Below are positions 44,211-53,446 of a DNA stretch of 64,000 bases, piece after piece. Location: contig NZ_JBNNWS010000009.1 in NCBI RefSeq assembly GCF_050281185.1, forward strand, positions 62,001 to 126,000, written 5' to 3'. The notes beneath the pieces were generated by a model, which saw nothing but the letters and a program-made list of their open reading frames with translations, ran no database searches and was not told where the DNA came from. The stretch is from Heyndrickxia sp050281185 (GTDB lineage: Bacteria > Bacillota > Bacilli > Bacillales > Bacillaceae_C). The position numbers and the translations under genes are program-made. The stretch's first letter is position 1, and the number at the start of each line of letters is the position of its first letter.

Positions 44211-44606
44211 ATGGGAAGATTAGTTCATTTCGAAATTCATGTAAGTGACATGGAACGGGCAAAGAAGTTTTATGGAGAGGTATTCGGATGGTCATTTCAA
44301 GATTGGAGTGAATATGCAGGAATGCCTTACTTTGGGGCAGTGACTGGTGATGAGAATGAACTTGGAATCAATGGTGCTTTGATGCAGCGTCAAAGTGCTC
44401 CACCGGAAACAAACCAAGCTTTAAATGGATATGCATGTACAATGGGAGTGGAAAATTACGATATAACAGAAGCTAAAATTATTGAGAATGGCGGTAAGGT
44501 CGCTATGCCTAAATATGCTCTCCCTGGAATGGCGTGGCAAGGATACTATATTGATACCGAAGGCAATACATTCGGAATTCATCAGCCTGATAAGAATGCG
44601 AAATAG
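44211..44606 (+). CDS. VOC-family protein (glyoxalase/bleomycin-resistance fold)
   Basis: 131 residues; GGAGG before the ATG. The VOC pattern starts LVHFEIHVSDMERAKKFYGE, with paired beta-alpha modules and an ending YIDTEGNTFGIHQPD. The VOC fold includes glyoxalases, dioxygenases and binding proteins; the metal ligands appear partly kept (H6, and E near the C-terminus), so function is open. It is followed at once by a YjbR-like gene. Confidence 0.85.
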   Translation: MGRLVHFEIHVSDMERAKKFYGEVFGWSFQDWSEYAGMPYFGAVTGDENELGINGALMQRQSAPPETNQALNGYACTMGVENYDITEAKIIENGGKVAMPKYALPGMAWQGYYIDTEGNTFGIHQPDKNAK

Positions 44607-44630
44607 CATCTATGCTTGGTGAATAAAAGC

Positions 44631-45002
44631 ATGAAATCACAAGACACGGCAGGCATGCTTGAAAATGTGCGCAATATCTGTCTTGTACTACCCGATGCTG
44701 TTGAACATATCGATGGTTTCGGTCACAATACGTTTAAAATTAACGGAAAATCATTCGTAATTTCAGGTGAAAGCGACGAGGGATTCCGTCTATCGTTCAA
44801 ATCAGACCGGGAAACTCAAGAAATATTGCTGCAAAAAGAGCATTTTTTCAAAACTCCATATATAGGGCGTCACGGCTGGGTATCTATCCAAAATCCAGAT
44901 GGGGAAGACTGGGATGAATTGAGCGATCTCATTCAAGAAGCCTATTTGCGTGCGGCCCCGAAGCGTTTGGTTAAGAAATGGAATGAAATGAATAAAAAGT
45001 AA
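44631..45002 (+). CDS. MmcQ/YjbR-family protein
   Basis: 123 residues from the ATG at 44631, eight bases after GGTGA; alternative in-frame TTG/GTG starts lie at 44616/44619. It has the small MmcQ/YjbR fold (PDAVEHIDGFGHNTFKINGK; GRHGWVSIQNPDGEDWDEL). The family is often described as DNA-binding-like; function is uncertain. It is co-transcribed with the VOC gene and ends in a shared bidirectional terminator. Confidence 0.82.
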   Translation: MKSQDTAGMLENVRNICLVLPDAVEHIDGFGHNTFKINGKSFVISGESDEGFRLSFKSDRETQEILLQKEHFFKTPYIGRHGWVSIQNPDGEDWDELSDLIQEAYLRAAPKRLVKKWNEMNKK

Positions 45003-45038
45003 AGAAAGGCGGAATTATCTGCCTTTCTTTACTTTTTA
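44994..45038. terminator. Bidirectional terminator between convergent genes
   Basis: A 17-bp stem, AAAAAGTAAAGAAAGGC with its complement at 45021-45037, has A and T runs on both sides and serves both directions. Confidence 0.9.
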
Positions 45039-45063
45039 TGTCTTTTGCTGTGCTAAAAATTAT

Positions 45064-45957
45064 TTACTTTTTAGCAGCTGCACTCCCCAATATCAAAGAA
45101 AACAAAATAATTATTAGAGCAAACCACGTCTTTGAATCGATCTGGTCTCCTAATAAAATGGTTCCGAGAATAACTCCAATTACTGGAACAAAATAATTGG
45201 TCAGCGATGCAAAAGCAGCTCCTGAATGTTTGATTAGCTGATTAAACATCATGTAGACGATTCCAGAATGGAAAATTCCTAGAATAAAAAGAGCTACCGT
45301 CTCAATAAATGTAAGTCTAATTCTTAGCGGATCTTCCAACAGAAAGGCTGCTGGTATCAGAATAATTGATGCAATAATTAGCACATTCCTCATTGCCAAG
45401 ACGGAGGATATTGGCGGCAACTTTTCAATGAGTACCAAAGATCCCGCAAAGCTTATTGAAGCAACAATCAAAGCAGACAATCCCCATAAACTCTGATTAG
45501 TAAAGTTGACGGTCAGTGAGGGCAAGATCATTATGAGAATACCAATAAAGCCAACTCCAATACTTAAAAAATGCAGCAACCGTAATCGGCTAATTCTAAA
45601 AATAAATAAGATAAGGAGCGTAAAAATTGGAATTGTCCCCATAATAATAGAAGCAGTGCTGCTGGATACCCGTTGCTGCCCCCATCCGATTAAGAAAAAA
45701 GGAATAATCGCTTCAAAAAAAGCAATAGTAACATAAAGAGCTCTCAACTTCTTTTCTGTATAAGTGGAGGTCTTTTGACTTTTCTCTTTCTTAGTAGATA
45801 AAAAATAGATCAAAGCTAATGTAATAGCTCCAACAGTTGCCTTCACAGCTGCAAGTGTAACAGGAGGTACGCCAGAGATTACGATATCTACAAAGAAAAA
45901 CTGTGAACCCCATATTAAACTGATTCCTATTAGAAATAATATGCTTTTTATTTTCAT
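45064..45957 (-). CDS. EamA-family (DMT) transporter 1
   Basis: 297 residues from the ATG at 45957 behind GGGGG. Ten membrane helices in two EamA halves; typical stretches ISLIWGSQFFFVDIVIS near 11-27 and FASLTNYFVPVIGVILGTIL near 243-262. Members export amino acids or metabolites. It is the second of two adjacent EamA genes, 35 bases after the first, and divergent from a MocR-type regulator. Confidence 0.9.
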   Translation of the reverse strand: MKIKSILFLIGISLIWGSQFFFVDIVISGVPPVTLAAVKATVGAITLALIYFLSTKKEKSQKTSTYTEKKLRALYVTIAFFEAIIPFFLIGWGQQRVSSSTASIIMGTIPIFTLLILFIFRISRLRLLHFLSIGVGFIGILIMILPSLTVNFTNQSLWGLSALIVASISFAGSLVLIEKLPPISSVLAMRNVLIIASIILIPAAFLLEDPLRIRLTFIETVALFILGIFHSGIVYMMFNQLIKHSGAAFASLTNYFVPVIGVILGTILLGDQIDSKTWFALIIILFSLILGSAAAKK

Positions 45958-45992
45958 ATAACTTACCCCCTTGTATATCAATAAAATCGGAT

Positions 45993-46937
45993 TTATTTTC
46001 CACTCTTAGTAGATCGGCTCGTCTTAAACCGAGCTTGTTCCCTATTCGTACCTAATACACCTGCAATGATCATAATGGTACCCAGTACATGATAGATTGT
46101 TATTTTTTCATGCAAAATTAGGGCTCCTGCTATGATCGATATTAGCGTCGAAAAATTACTGAACACACTGACTTTCGAAGCTTCGAGCCGAGACAATGCA
46201 AAACTTGATAATAGCGTGGTTCCCACGGTGGATAGTACACCCAAGTAGAGTAGTGCCATCACATAAGTGGGATGAGTAAACGGCTGAAAAAATGTACTGA
46301 TTGTTCCTTCGGCTGTATGCCGAATAAGGGAAGCGGATAGGAAAACAATGAATCCCATCCCCATCGTTATGAGCGTGATTTCCATCGGCGCGTATTTTTG
46401 GGCTAGAGGACGAGCCAAAACACTATAGCCTGCAAATGAAAGTGCGGATAACAACAGTAAAGTGATCCCTCCCAGATTCGCTGCATTCAATCCACTTCCG
46501 CCTATCATTGAGAAAATTAACACCACTCCTGCCACAGAAATGATCAGTGACAGCTTCTGTATAAGGCTTGTTCGTTCTTTTAAAAAATAAGATGCGAGTA
46601 GCATGGTAAATATAGGAACAGTTGCTTGGATAATACCCGCCTCCGATGAAGAAGTGTTCATCAATCCGTAAGTCTGAAAAGCAAAAAACAATACTGGCGA
46701 AAATAGACCTAAAGGGATTACTCTCCATAAATCACGTAATGAAAACTGGATAGGAACCCAACCGAACAGAAAAGGTATAGCAACGGTAATAAACCCTATA
46801 GAAAATCGATGTGCCAGCACATCTAGAGGATGAGCCACGGTAACAGTAAGTTTAACAAACAGAAATGAAAACCCAATAATGGCCGCATTTGCAATAGCTG
46901 CTGTATAGGCAGCATAGTTCATTCGTTTAGCGTTCAT
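45993..46937 (-). CDS. EamA-family (DMT) transporter 2
   Basis: 314 residues from the ATG at 46937 directly after AGGAGG. Ten membrane helices, two EamA domains: SFLFVKLTVTVAHPLDVLAH in the first half, VFSNFSTLISIIAGALILHE in the second. As first gene of the minus-strand pair, it faces the MocR gene across a 130-base promoter region with a perfect palindrome. Two tandem EamA exporters beside a PLP-type regulator suggest amine or amino acid efflux. Confidence 0.9.
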   Translation of the reverse strand: MNAKRMNYAAYTAAIANAAIIGFSFLFVKLTVTVAHPLDVLAHRFSIGFITVAIPFLFGWVPIQFSLRDLWRVIPLGLFSPVLFFAFQTYGLMNTSSSEAGIIQATVPIFTMLLASYFLKERTSLIQKLSLIISVAGVVLIFSMIGGSGLNAANLGGITLLLLSALSFAGYSVLARPLAQKYAPMEITLITMGMGFIVFLSASLIRHTAEGTISTFFQPFTHPTYVMALLYLGVLSTVGTTLLSSFALSRLEASKVSVFSNFSTLISIIAGALILHEKITIYHVLGTIMIIAGVLGTNREQARFKTSRSTKSGK

Positions 46938-47026
46938 GATGTTTACCTCCTCATATGAATGCTGCATTAATTGCCCCTACGCATTGATTTTATACATGAG
47001 TTCCGTGTGCTACAATAAAAGAAAAA

Positions 47027-47050
47027 TGCATCTGTATCGGTACAGATGCA
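47027..47050. promoter_or_regulatory. Perfect palindrome, MocR operator candidate
   Basis: TGCATCTGTA (47027-47036) and TACAGATGCA (47041-47050) are perfect 10-bp arms around TCGG, just before the MocR start and overlapping the divergent promoter region. A second, half-degenerate copy lies at 48461-48485. Confidence 0.8.
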
Positions 47051-47068
47051 CAGCAGGAGCTGACTAGA

Positions 47069-48430
47069 ATGTATAAATTTTTGCTTATTGTTAAAGATTT
47101 AGAAGAACTAATCGACAACCATACTTTAAAAGAAGGAGATCGACTTCCTTCAATTCGGGTTCTGGCAAATCAATATAAAGTTAATAAAAGCACCGTTATA
47201 CGAGCTCTGAATGATCTTGAACGACGTCACATCGTTTATTCTGTAGACAAAAGCGGCTATTACGTCGTCAAATCGACGATGATTCCTAATCACGAAGAGC
47301 AGGGAGTTATTGATTTTGCGACTACTTCACCAGACTCTGACATTTTCCCTTATTTGGATTTTCAACATTGCGTCAATAAGGCAATTGATACTTATAAACA
47401 GGACTTGTTTATTTATGGAACACCACAAGGATTGCCATCACTCCTCAACATCATGCAAAAACAATTAACCAATTATCAGGTATTCACAAAAGTCCGTAAC
47501 ATTTTTGTTGTCTCCGGGATACAGCAAGCCCTTTCCATTTTGGCTGCTCTCACCTTTCCAAACGGAAAAAGTAAGATTTTAATCGAACAGCCAAGCTATC
47601 ATTTATTCATCGAATATTTGATGACTTATCGTGTTCCGGTTATGGGAATAAAGAGAACATCCCGAGGCATCGACTTCGAGGAATTGGAGGAAATTTTCAA
47701 AACAGAAGATATTAAATTCTTTTACACGATGCCCAGATTCCATAATCCGCTAGGTAGTTCTTATAGCACTGAAGAGAAAAAGAGAATCGTTGCACTTGCG
47801 CATAAATACGATGTGTATATTGTTGAAGATGATTATTTGGCTGATATGGAGCAAGATACTAAAGCGGACCCACTGTTTGCTTACGACGACAAGTCACATG
47901 TCATTTACTTAAAAAGCTATTCAAAAGTCATATTTCCAGGATTAAGAATCGGTATTGCTGTTATACCCGATATGCTTCTTTCCGTTTTTACACAGTATAA
48001 GAGAATTCAAGATATTGATAGCTCTATGCTTTCGCAAGGTGCGTTGGAAATATACTTGAAAAGCAGCATGTTTGATAAGCATAAACAAAAAATTAAGTCT
48101 TTTTATGATAAAAGATCACAACTCCTTCATGCAGCTTTAGTACAACAGTTTATTCAGAGTGGGGATCTTTTTACATTCGATGCCCCTGAAAAATTTTCTC
48201 TGCATACCTACATTAAACTGAATGATAGATTACCAGCAAACGAAGTTATTACAAGACTGAAGAGGAAATCAATATGGATTGAACCGATTGACAAGCATTA
48301 TCTTCCCTCTTTTCCGAAAGACAACTTGTTAAAATTGAATGTTTCTCATGTACGTATGGATGATATTGAAAATGGTGTTAGTGTTTTAATTAATGAAATA
48401 AGACAGGTCGCTAACAATAGATCCTTCTAA
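47069..48430 (+). CDS. MocR-type GntR regulator with aminotransferase domain
   Basis: 453 residues. A GntR winged HTH (about 1-70; DRLPSIRVLANQYKVNKSTV) is joined to a fold-type I aminotransferase-like domain (about 85-445) with the PLP-lysine region LKSYSKVIFPGLRIG near 290-304. MocR proteins bind PLP and sense amines or vitamin B6 compounds. It is divergent from two EamA exporters and flanked by two copies of a palindromic site, so it probably controls itself, the exporters and perhaps the next gene. Confidence 0.9.
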   Translation: MYKFLLIVKDLEELIDNHTLKEGDRLPSIRVLANQYKVNKSTVIRALNDLERRHIVYSVDKSGYYVVKSTMIPNHEEQGVIDFATTSPDSDIFPYLDFQHCVNKAIDTYKQDLFIYGTPQGLPSLLNIMQKQLTNYQVFTKVRNIFVVSGIQQALSILAALTFPNGKSKILIEQPSYHLFIEYLMTYRVPVMGIKRTSRGIDFEELEEIFKTEDIKFFYTMPRFHNPLGSSYSTEEKKRIVALAHKYDVYIVEDDYLADMEQDTKADPLFAYDDKSHVIYLKSYSKVIFPGLRIGIAVIPDMLLSVFTQYKRIQDIDSSMLSQGALEIYLKSSMFDKHKQKIKSFYDKRSQLLHAALVQQFIQSGDLFTFDAPEKFSLHTYIKLNDRLPANEVITRLKRKSIWIEPIDKHYLPSFPKDNLLKLNVSHVRMDDIENGVSVLINEIRQVANNRSF

Positions 48431-48460
48431 ATTTCCTTGAATACATAAAGCTGGGCTCCT

Positions 48461-48485
48461 ATATATTTGTACCGATACAGATGCA
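48461..48485. promoter_or_regulatory. Second copy of the MocR operator candidate
   Basis: TTTGTACCGATACAGATGCA matches the reverse complement of the 47027-47050 site except at its outer left arm. It lies about 115 bases before the alpha/beta hydrolase. Confidence 0.65.
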
Positions 48486-48597
48486 CTTTTTATTTATTGT
48501 GGCACTTGGTACTCGATGGTTAAAATTAAGTGGCGAGGGGCATTAAACACATAATTGATAGCCTTTCACGATAGACCAACAACAAAGGAGAGATATC

Positions 48598-49419
48598 ATG
48601 GCTTACTATAATAATGGCAACCGACGGAATTATTTCATCGAATTTGGATCGGGCCGCCCCGTCGTCTTGCTGCATGGCATCAGTAATTCTGGCCGAGCTT
48701 GGGTGCCTCAGATAGCTCCACTGGTCGAGGCAGGATATCGGGTGATTGTACCGGACCATGCCGGGCATGGTGCTTCGGCAAGGCTCAACCGACCATTCAG
48801 CGTGTCTGACATTGCCGCGGACGTGTTTGAGCTCCTTGATAATCTTTCTATAGAGGAAGCCGACATCATCGGCTTGTCGCTTGGCGGGATGGTGGCGCTC
48901 GAGATTGCGCTCACACAACCTCATCGCGTAGGGAAACTTATCGTCGCTAACAGCTTCGATACGACGGCAACGGAGGAGTTCCGGACCATGGCCGAAGGAT
49001 GGGCCAGAACGTTTCGAAGTGAAGACGGTCCGGTCAAGCGGTTTGAAGGTATCTGGCCCATGAATGTTAACGAAACCTTCCGTGTAAGCACAGAAGGAGT
49101 GAAGACCTATCAGGTATGGCACGGCCTGGCGGCGACGGCCGACGGACAATCACTTGCCTATGTGGCTGAGGGGATTGTGGGCTTCGATGCAACAACAAGC
49201 TTGGCTACTCTGTCCATGCCCGTCCTGTTCATCGCAGGCGAGCAGGACCGTATGTCACTGCCAGATGTTTCCCAGCGCATGGCGGATCGCGTTCCGAATG
49301 CACACTATGTAGAGATTCAGGGTGCCGCGCATATTTCCAATGTGGATTCAGCTTCGGCATTTAACGAGGCAGTCATTACCTTTTTGGGCACTGTGCCAGC
49401 GAGCACCACGTCAGATTAA
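48598..49419 (+). CDS. Alpha/beta hydrolase, GC-rich compared with neighbours
   Basis: 273 residues with a close GGAGAG ribosome binding site. Alpha/beta hydrolase features: VVLLHGISNSGRAW oxyanion region near 22-35, nucleophile elbow GLSLGG near 93-98, acid in AGEQDRM and catalytic histidine in GAAHISN. The 3-oxoadipate enol-lactonase-like layout is common but unspecific. Codon use is visibly richer in G and C than its neighbours, which suggests recent transfer. A MocR-type site lies upstream. Confidence 0.85.
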   Translation: MAYYNNGNRRNYFIEFGSGRPVVLLHGISNSGRAWVPQIAPLVEAGYRVIVPDHAGHGASARLNRPFSVSDIAADVFELLDNLSIEEADIIGLSLGGMVALEIALTQPHRVGKLIVANSFDTTATEEFRTMAEGWARTFRSEDGPVKRFEGIWPMNVNETFRVSTEGVKTYQVWHGLAATADGQSLAYVAEGIVGFDATTSLATLSMPVLFIAGEQDRMSLPDVSQRMADRVPNAHYVEIQGAAHISNVDSASAFNEAVITFLGTVPASTTSD

Positions 49420-49555
49420 GGTTAATTATGAGTTGAGAAGGCACTAAGACCAAGGCTTATGCATGACCACCACCACCATAAGACCAGGTCGCAAAAGGGC
49501 TGAAATTCCTCGCTTCTTCAACTCTTTGAGGGCTTTTTTAAGCTGATATATGCTT

Positions 49556-49780
49556 CTAAGCTGCTACCTTCATTTCTTCCTTGTATGCTAAGAGCAGTTG
49601 CCGATTCTTTAGTGAATTGGAAATTGCTCTTCTTATTTTTTGAGCTCTGAACATTGAATTTGATTTAAAGTGGTTTAAAACATAATAAAGTTGTTTATTA
49701 ACCAAATTTTTAATATATGGTGTAATATAACTCTTCAGTTAAACCTTCAGGTAATCTCCATCCAGGAGACGACTTTTTTA
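49556..49780 (-). pseudogene. Unidentified coding remnant with a frameshift
   Basis: On the minus strand, one frame reads SSPGWRLPEGLTEELYYTIY and stops; the next frame continues with LVNKQLYYVLNHFKSN and MFRAQKIRRAISNSLKNRQ, ending in EEMKVAA and TAG. The amino acid make-up is clearly protein-like across the frameshift, and no start is present. It may be the C-terminal end of a lost transposase, but I cannot name the family. The rest of 49420-49908 contains no gene. Confidence 0.5.
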
Positions 49781-49908
49781 CAAGAGAATTGTCAAAATTA
49801 GAAGCCATGAATAAGGGGCTGACTCTACCTTATATTAGTAATTAAAACAGGCAGATATCTATCTAATACCAACTCTACAAATTCAACCTCTTTTAAAACA
49901 ACCTCTTA

Positions 49909-50748
49909 TTAAGCTTTAGAAATATCAATAAATCCTTCTCCGAACACATCACGAACATCGTGTATAGCGATGAAAGCATTCGGATCAGTAGATTGAACAA
50001 TCCTTTTTAGCTTTATTACTTCTTGCTTACTAATAACAATATAAAGAATTTCCTTTGGGGTTTTTGTATAATAACCATGACCCGAATATACGGTTACCCC
50101 TCTGTCCATTGATGTAGTTACCTGTTTGGCAATGTCATTCGGTTTATCAGAAATAATCGTAATGGCCTTCTTCGGATTCAAGCCTTCGATTACAAATTCC
50201 ATCACTTTCGTTCCTATATATAGCATAATAATTGTCAACATCAGCTTTTCTGCACCAATGATAAAATAAGATGAAAAAGCAACTAATAAATCAAAAAACA
50301 ATAGACCATAGCTAATGCTCCACCCTAAATATTTATGTGTTATCCTTGCTAAGATGGTAGTACCTGCTGTTGTTCCGCCAACCCGAATGATTAGGCCAAT
50401 CCCACACCCTACAAATATTCCTCCAAAAATGGCGTTTACCATCAATTCATTAGAAGCAATATTCCAACTTTCTGTCAGATGAAGAAAAAGCGAGTTAAAA
50501 ACTACAGCAATAATCGTATAAATCGTTGTTACCTTATTCAAAAATTTATAACCAATTATTAACAAAAATGCATTCAAAATTAAGTTGACTAAACCTGGTG
50601 ACCACTCAAATAAATAGTAGGTAATAATCGTGATACCAGTTACTCCTCCTTCACCAAGCTCGTTCGGAATAACAAATAAATTAACACCTAACGCAAAAAG
50701 AAATGCACCAATAATAATAAAAATAATGTCTGTGGTTCTTTTTTTCAT
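49909..50748 (-). CDS. YitT-family membrane protein
   Basis: 279 residues: five membrane helices in the N-terminal YitT_membrane region (about 8-165; VNLFVIPNELGEGGVTGITI is typical) and a cytoplasmic DUF2179 domain (about 195-275, with MDRGVTVYSGHGYYTK). The family is widespread in Firmicutes; function is unsettled. It is a stand-alone gene. Confidence 0.92.
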   Translation of the reverse strand: MKKRTTDIIFIIIGAFLFALGVNLFVIPNELGEGGVTGITIITYYLFEWSPGLVNLILNAFLLIIGYKFLNKVTTIYTIIAVVFNSLFLHLTESWNIASNELMVNAIFGGIFVGCGIGLIIRVGGTTAGTTILARITHKYLGWSISYGLLFFDLLVAFSSYFIIGAEKLMLTIIMLYIGTKVMEFVIEGLNPKKAITIISDKPNDIAKQVTTSMDRGVTVYSGHGYYTKTPKEILYIVISKQEVIKLKRIVQSTDPNAFIAIHDVRDVFGEGFIDISKA

Positions 50749-51043
50749 ACACTACCTCACTGCTTATAAAAATATTTACTCAGGCACAAACTCTCACCAT
50801 TATATCGTGGAACATTTAAATCGAACAGTAGTATGTTTTTTATTTTAATTAAACTTTATTACAAATTATCAATATTTTTTAATAATTATCGGATGTAAAG
50901 AACAAATAAAGTTGGAAACAGTACTGTATTAGATCATGAAACATCCCTATAGAAAAAGTAGAGCGAAGCTTCGCAGATTCAAAAGAACTGCATGGGCTTC
51001 GCTATTGCCGGTTGCGGGGATACATAATGCGAGTGAGCAGGTA
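50749..51043. other. Intergenic region with short palindromes
   Basis: It holds a perfect 12-bp palindrome GCGAAGCTTCGC near 50963 and a GTGAG/CTCAC hairpin near 51034-51050, next to the pentapeptide remnant. No gene seen. Confidence 0.4.
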
Positions 51044-51211
51044 CTACTCACCTAACAGTTTTGATTCTTTAAACTCAACTCTGTGAATAATCCCTCCCAT
51101 AAAATCGGCATTGGACAAATCACAGTTTTCAAAAATACCATCTGCTAACACAATATTTTTAAAAGATACATCATTAAATGATTCCGATTTAGCTATTTTG
51201 TTGAAAACATC
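51044..51211 (-). pseudogene. Pentapeptide-repeat protein remnant
   Basis: Minus-strand frame of about 55 codons ending in TAG at 51044-51046, reading SFKNIVLADGIFENCDLSNA then DFMGGIIHRVEFKESKLLGE. The A/C-D/N-L/F-x-x spacing is that of pentapeptide repeats. No start codon or ribosome binding site is present, and it abuts the 3' end of the LysR gene, so only a C-terminal scrap remains. Confidence 0.75.
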
Positions 51212-52105
51212 TTAAGGGTTTCGTTTTAGTATACTTCTTGCCAATTCGATAAATACCTTCATCGATGGTGAAATCCATTTCTCTTGATGCCACAGCATTT
51301 GAGTAGCAAATCGTATTTCAGATAAATTCCAAGGTAAAGCGATCAGTTCTCCCCGCTCCATCTCTCCCTTAATCGCCATTTCAGGTAGTAAGGCAATTCC
51401 GAGTCCAACCATTGTGCATTGTTTAATGGCCTCTACACTATTAAATTCCAGTTCGGTCAAGCTGTCTGCCCCTCTTCTTAATAACGTGCGATAGAAGAAT
51501 GTCCGATAAGAGCAACCCTTTTCACTTAATAAAATATGTTCTCTATTAAAATCTCCTATGCTTAATGTAGACCGTGTAGCTAATGGATGGTCGGGTGAAA
51601 CTACCATAAGAAAAGGTTCGTCCAATAAAATCTCTGTATGAAGATCCGCAGATACGACAGGTTCATCCAGCATAAAGACCATATCAACATTTCCTTCTCT
51701 CAGACTCTGTTTCAAATTGTGACTAGACAAGGGCCTAAACAAAAGACGAACGTGTGGATATCGTTCGCGAAAAAGCCGGAGCAATGCAGGTAGCCGGTAT
51801 GTACAGAGCACTTCGTCTGCACCGATTATAACCGTACCAGTTAATTCTCCGCTCTGACTTGAGACATACCGAGCCTCCTCTATATCATTTAAAATTTTGT
51901 TGGCATAGGGCAACAACTGGTGGCCTGCATCTGTTAATACGACACTCTTGCCCAAGCGATCCAGCAGCTTGACCCCTAATTCTTCCTCTAAAGCCTTGAT
52001 TTGCATAGTTACAGTAGACGGAACATAGTTCAATACTTCGGCAGTACGGCTAAAACTGCGTGTGGAAGCAAGCGTCCAAAATGTTTTAAGTTGGCGGATT
52101 TCCAT
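51212..52105 (-). CDS. LysR-family regulator
   Basis: 297 residues from the ATG at 52105 with AGAGGTG upstream. HTH at about 1-60 (SFSRTAEVLNYVPSTVTMQI) and a substrate-binding domain (about 90-290, GTVIIGADEVLCTYRLPALL). It is divergent from the MetX-like hydrolase gene, 134 bases apart, and by the usual LysR layout probably regulates it. Confidence 0.92.
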   Translation of the reverse strand: MEIRQLKTFWTLASTRSFSRTAEVLNYVPSTVTMQIKALEEELGVKLLDRLGKSVVLTDAGHQLLPYANKILNDIEEARYVSSQSGELTGTVIIGADEVLCTYRLPALLRLFRERYPHVRLLFRPLSSHNLKQSLREGNVDMVFMLDEPVVSADLHTEILLDEPFLMVVSPDHPLATRSTLSIGDFNREHILLSEKGCSYRTFFYRTLLRRGADSLTELEFNSVEAIKQCTMVGLGIALLPEMAIKGEMERGELIALPWNLSEIRFATQMLWHQEKWISPSMKVFIELARSILKRNP

Positions 52106-52239
52106 CGAGACAGCACCTCTTAATTCAAAAAAAATGAACATTATGGTCAAAAACGTTTCGTTGATTTGATGGTAACAGTATCGTAGAGTAAAAATCAAGC
52201 TTCAACACCAAATCTTGTATAACAAAGGAGAGACGAATC

Positions 52240-53253
52240 ATGAAAGATTACGAAATTTATTCACTGGGAGATGTCGTGCTGCAATCTGGGCAAAAGATGC
52301 CTCAAGCCTTTCTTGCCTATAAAACCTACGGAACTTTAAATTCCGCTAAGTCCAATGTGATTGTCTATCCTACCTGGTTTGCAGGCCAACACACCGATAA
52401 TGAGTGGTTGATTGGGCCAGGTAAAGCTCTCGATCCTGACAAATATTTTATTATTGTGCCTAATATGTTGGGAAATGGTCTGTCTTCCTCCCCGAGCAAT
52501 ACACCAACCCCTTTTGACAGAGCAAATTTCCCACTCATTACGATTTATGATAATGTCCGGCTACAACATCGGCTCGTAACCGAGAAATTTGGTATTACGA
52601 AGATTGCTCTAGTCGTTGGCTGGTCGCTCGGAGCGCTGCAAACCTTTCAATGGGGGACAAGTTATCCTGAGATGGTCGAGCGGATTGCACCTTTTGGCGG
52701 AACAGCAAAGACCAGGCCACATGCACAGGTTGTTTTTGAAGGGCTTATCGTAGCATTGCAAGCTGACTCCAATTGGAAGAAAGGCTTCTATACCCATCAG
52801 CCTACAGCAGGTCTCGCCGCGATGGGACGTGCCTATGCTCCTTGGGGATTTTCTCAAGCTTATTATTTGGAACAGCTCTATCAGGTGGAGGGATACTCGA
52901 CGTTAAAGGCATATTTGGAAGACTATTGGGATCAAGTGTTCCTTTCCTTCGATGCCAACGACTTGATTGCCATGCTCCGCACAGGGATAAACGGGGATAT
53001 TAGCGCCAATCCTCAAGACAACGGAAATTTTGAACAGGCATTAAAGCGGATCACAGCTCATGCCCTTGTCATGCCAGGATCGACCGACTTGTTTTTTCCT
53101 CCCAAGGATAATGCGTATGAAGTAAAACACATGCCTAATGCAGTTTTCCGTCCTATCGAATCCAAGTGGGGACATTGCTTTGGAATCGGACAAAACGAAC
53201 AGGATTCTCTTGTGATAGACAACTATCTGAAACAATTTTTAAAGTTAGGATAA
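52240..53253 (+). CDS. Alpha/beta hydrolase of the homoserine acetyltransferase (MetX) type
   Basis: 337 residues, GGAGAG before the ATG. MetX-like fold: LAYKTYGTLN near 26-35, VGWSLGALQTFQW with the nucleophile serine near 128, PGSTDLFFPP with the acid and ESKWGHCFG with the catalytic histidine. The MetX family also includes hydrolases that are not acetyltransferases; the usual active-site surroundings of true MetX (GGSMGG) are changed to GWSLGA, so a hydrolase role is as likely. Control by the divergent LysR gene is expected. Confidence 0.82.
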   Translation: MKDYEIYSLGDVVLQSGQKMPQAFLAYKTYGTLNSAKSNVIVYPTWFAGQHTDNEWLIGPGKALDPDKYFIIVPNMLGNGLSSSPSNTPTPFDRANFPLITIYDNVRLQHRLVTEKFGITKIALVVGWSLGALQTFQWGTSYPEMVERIAPFGGTAKTRPHAQVVFEGLIVALQADSNWKKGFYTHQPTAGLAAMGRAYAPWGFSQAYYLEQLYQVEGYSTLKAYLEDYWDQVFLSFDANDLIAMLRTGINGDISANPQDNGNFEQALKRITAHALVMPGSTDLFFPPKDNAYEVKHMPNAVFRPIESKWGHCFGIGQNEQDSLVIDNYLKQFLKLG

Positions 53254-53383
53254 GTGACTTTATGTAATCCAGTAGCGGAGAACTAGATAATTGGTCTTCT
53301 TAAAAATGCACGTTTTTGGACTTCATTTTACCAAGTAGAGCTGATTGTACATCGAAAATTTTGCGGAAGTTTGACTAAGCGAT

Positions 53384-53415
53384 TGACTTTATACCCGACT
53401 AGAGGGTGTATACTC
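53384..53415 (+). promoter_or_regulatory. MerR-type promoter with overlong spacer
   Basis: TTGACT (53384-53389) and TATACT (53410-53415) are about 20 bases apart, with the dyad ATACCC/GGGTGTAT between them. This is the layout of promoters activated by MerR proteins through DNA untwisting. Confidence 0.75.
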
Positions 53416-53446
53416 AGACTGAAATAAAAGGAGGGAAGGTGAAGCA

